A stretch of DNA of 64,000 nucleotides from Rhodanobacteraceae bacterium. GTDB lineage: Bacteria > Pseudomonadota > Gammaproteobacteria > Xanthomonadales > Rhodanobacteraceae. Both the position numbers and the translations under genes were made by a program. Below are positions 62,519 to 64,000 of this stretch, in pieces; the stretch's first letter is position 1; the number at the start of each line of letters is the position of its first letter. Where the stretch lies: contig JAEUPP010000079.1 of assembly GCA_016790075.1 (NCBI GenBank), positions 124,001-188,000 of the forward strand. Direction: 5' to 3'. The notes under the pieces were generated by a model. The model was given only the letters and a program-made list of their open reading frames with translations. It was not told where the DNA came from and ran no database searches.

Positions 62519-62974
62519 TCAGGTAATGCCCGAGGAACCAAAACCGCCCGTGCCGCGCTCGGTCGGCTCGAACGCATCGACGATGCGGAAGGCAGCGTGG
62601 GCGACGGGAAGGAAGACAAGCTGGGCAATGCGATCGCCCGGCGCGATGGTAAAGGCCTCATCCGATCGGTTCCAGCAAGAAATCATGAGCGGGCCCTGGT
62701 AATCCGCATCGATCAAGCCCAAGAGATTGCCAAGTACGATGCCGTGGCGATGGCCGAGGCCCGAGCGCGGCAAGATCACCGCACAGTAGTTGCGATCCCG
62801 CATATGGATCGCGAAACCCGTCGGTATGAGCTCGGACTGCCCCGGCTGCAGCACCAGCGCCTGGGTCAACGCGGCGCGCAGGTCAAGTCCGGCCGAGCCT
62901 GCCGTCGCATAGGAAGGCAATGGGATCTCCGCGCCGATACGCGGGTCGAGAATCCGCAGATCCACGTCGATCAT
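62519..62974 (-). CDS. dut: dUTP diphosphatase
   Basis: A 151-residue trimeric-type dUTPase with all five motifs: [58 protein letters not shown] and the C-terminal [10 protein letters not shown]. It hydrolyses dUTP to dUMP and keeps uracil out of DNA. It overlaps coaBC by four bases and is followed by the mutase gene after 21 bases. Confidence 0.97.
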   Translation of the reverse strand: MIDVDLRILDPRIGAEIPLPSYATAGSAGLDLRAALTQALVLQPGQSELIPTGFAIHMRDRNYCAVILPRSGLGHRHGIVLGNLLGLIDADYQGPLMISCWNRSDEAFTIAPGDRIAQLVFLPVAHAAFRIVDAFEPTERGTGGFGSSGIT

Positions 62975-64000
62975 GCGCTTGCCACCCCGGCAGTGGCTTC
63001 GCGCCGCTCCAGGCGCTGCGCAATGATATCGACCAGCTGGTGTGCAAGTTCGCGCTTGGGTGCGGTCGGCAAGTGTATCGTGCCATCGGCGGCAATCAGG
63101 GTCAGGCTGTTGTCATCGACCTCAAAACCGAGCCCGCCGCCAACCAGGTTTGCCGCGATCAGGTCGAGGCGCTTGCGTTCGAGTTTTGCCCGCGCATGGG
63201 TTTCAAGATGCTCGGTTTCCGCGGCGAAACCGACCAGCAGCGGCCGTCGCGGCAGCGCTGCGACTTCGGCAAGGATGTCGGGGTTCTGCGTCAATTCCAA
63301 CGTCATCCCGCCATCGTCACGTTTCTTGATCTTGTGCCTCGCAACTTCCTGTGGCCGGAAATCACCGACAGCCGCGGCTGCGACAAAGACATCAGCCACC
63401 GCTGCCGCCGCCATCACGGCCGCATGCATCTGGCGTGCGCTGCGCACGTCGATACGGTGTACCCCGGCTGGAGTCGCAAGGTGGACGGGACCGGCTACCA
63501 ATGTCACCGCCGCGCCGGCTTCGGCCGCTGCGGCCGCAATCGCAAAGCCCATGCGGCCCGAACTGCGGTTGCCGAGAAAACGTACCGGGTCGATATCTTC
63601 GTAAGTCGGGCCTGCGCTGACCAATACCTGGCGCCCTGAGAGGGAGCGAGGGCGCCTGGTACTCGCGAGTGCCTGGACAAGCTCGTCGGCTTCGAGCAAC
63701 CGGCCTGCGCCAACCTCGCCACAAGCCTGCGAGCCCGCGGCGGGCCCGAATACGCCAATTCCGCGCGAGCGCAGCAGGGCGAGATTCGCCTGTGTCGCCG
63801 CGTTGGCCCACATTTGCTGATTCATCGCCGGTGCCACGTAAACCGGCGCTGCACTCGCGAGGCACAGCGTCGTCAGCAGATCGTCGGCCAGACCGTGCGC
63901 GAGGCGGGCGAGAAAGTCCGCGCTGGCCGGTGCAATCAGAATATCTTCCGCCCAGCGCGCCAGTTCAATGTGCCCCATGGCGGCCTCGGCACTCTCGTCC
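62971..64000 (-). CDS. coaBC: coenzyme A biosynthesis bifunctional protein CoaBC, N-terminus outside window
   Basis: The frame runs to the right edge without a start of its own ([30 protein letters not shown]), so about 75 N-terminal residues are missing. The visible CoaC part has the PASADFL motif and APAMNQQMW. The CoaB part begins near [36 protein letters not shown]. Lys and Asn motifs for cysteine ligation follow (KIKK). The enzyme makes 4'-phosphopantetheine from 4'-phosphopantothenate, cysteine and CTP. It forms an operon with dut and the mutase. Confidence 0.96.
   Translation of the reverse strand, partial: DESAEAAMGHIELARWAEDILIAPASADFLARLAHGLADDLLTTLCLASAAPVYVAPAMNQQMWANAATQANLALLRSRGIGVFGPAAGSQACGEVGAGRLLEADELVQALASTRRPRSLSGRQVLVSAGPTYEDIDPVRFLGNRSSGRMGFAIAAAAAEAGAAVTLVAGPVHLATPAGVHRIDVRSARQMHAAVMAAAAVADVFVAAAAVGDFRPQEVARHKIKKRDDGGMTLELTQNPDILAEVAALPRRPLLVGFAAETEHLETHARAKLERKRLDLIAANLVGGGLGFEVDDNSLTLIAADGTIHLPTAPKRELAHQLVDIIAQRLERREATAGVASA

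Overview
The window is GC-rich DNA from a gammaproteobacterium, most likely of the order Lysobacterales (Xanthomonadales), in the Rhodanobacteraceae range (Dokdonella, Tahibacter or Rudaea type). Reasons: the coaBC - dut - membrane-anchored phosphomannomutase order, a TorF-like porin in front of glnK-amtB, secreted proteins with an LFxxGFE-like C-terminus, and the repeat family around 36.35-36.47 kb. This placement is inference; there is no rRNA gene in the window.

Layout. 1-5.1 kb: end of a LytS-type sensor kinase, a DUF2306 membrane protein, two small exported proteins, a DUF938 methyltransferase and another exported protein. 5.4-10.2 kb: a three-gene MksFEB/JetABC-like condensin operon with no nuclease gene beside it. 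10.9-12.5 kb: a three-domain, Cry-like pore-forming toxin candidate (crystallin-like, helical endotoxin and jacalin-like parts). 12.6-14.2 kb: alcohol dehydrogenase and a small membrane protein. 14.4-22.5 kb: an RNA-repair region with a slipin, an SH3-type exported protein, the sigma-54 activator RtcR, then a sigma-54 promoter, a leader of about 630 nt, and rtcB - unknown gene - rtcA. The leader holds a tandem set of double-stem hairpins; the last one carries a circularly permuted tRNA-like head and looks like a bacterial Y RNA. 22.6-25.3 kb: a caspase-like protein overlapping an alpha/beta hydrolase. 25.5-36.3 kb: a 3-hydroxybutyrate/PHB utilisation island (oligomer hydrolase, dehydrogenase, response regulator, transporter-type hybrid kinase, TonB receptor, GntP permease). 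36.5-38.3 kb: EamA exporter and AraC regulator.

38.3-53.2 kb is a same-strand block of peptide natural-product genes. It begins with a borosin-type alpha-N-methyltransferase, a GNAT acetyltransferase and a separate 94-residue borosin precursor (a split borosin pathway), continues with a TPR-GGDEF diguanylate cyclase, and ends with a 3787-residue trimodular NRPS. The NRPS reads C-A(Gly?)-PCP / C-A-MT-PCP / C-A(Ser)-PCP / TE.

53.7-64 kb is mostly conserved housekeeping: a LysR regulator, the nitrogen genes amtB, glnK, a porin and glnA (with a good sigma-54 promoter and a perfect NtrC site), then the sugar-phosphate mutase, dut and the edge-truncated coaBC. The least described parts are the Y-RNA-like rtcB leader, the split borosin/NRPS block and the Cry-like toxin.
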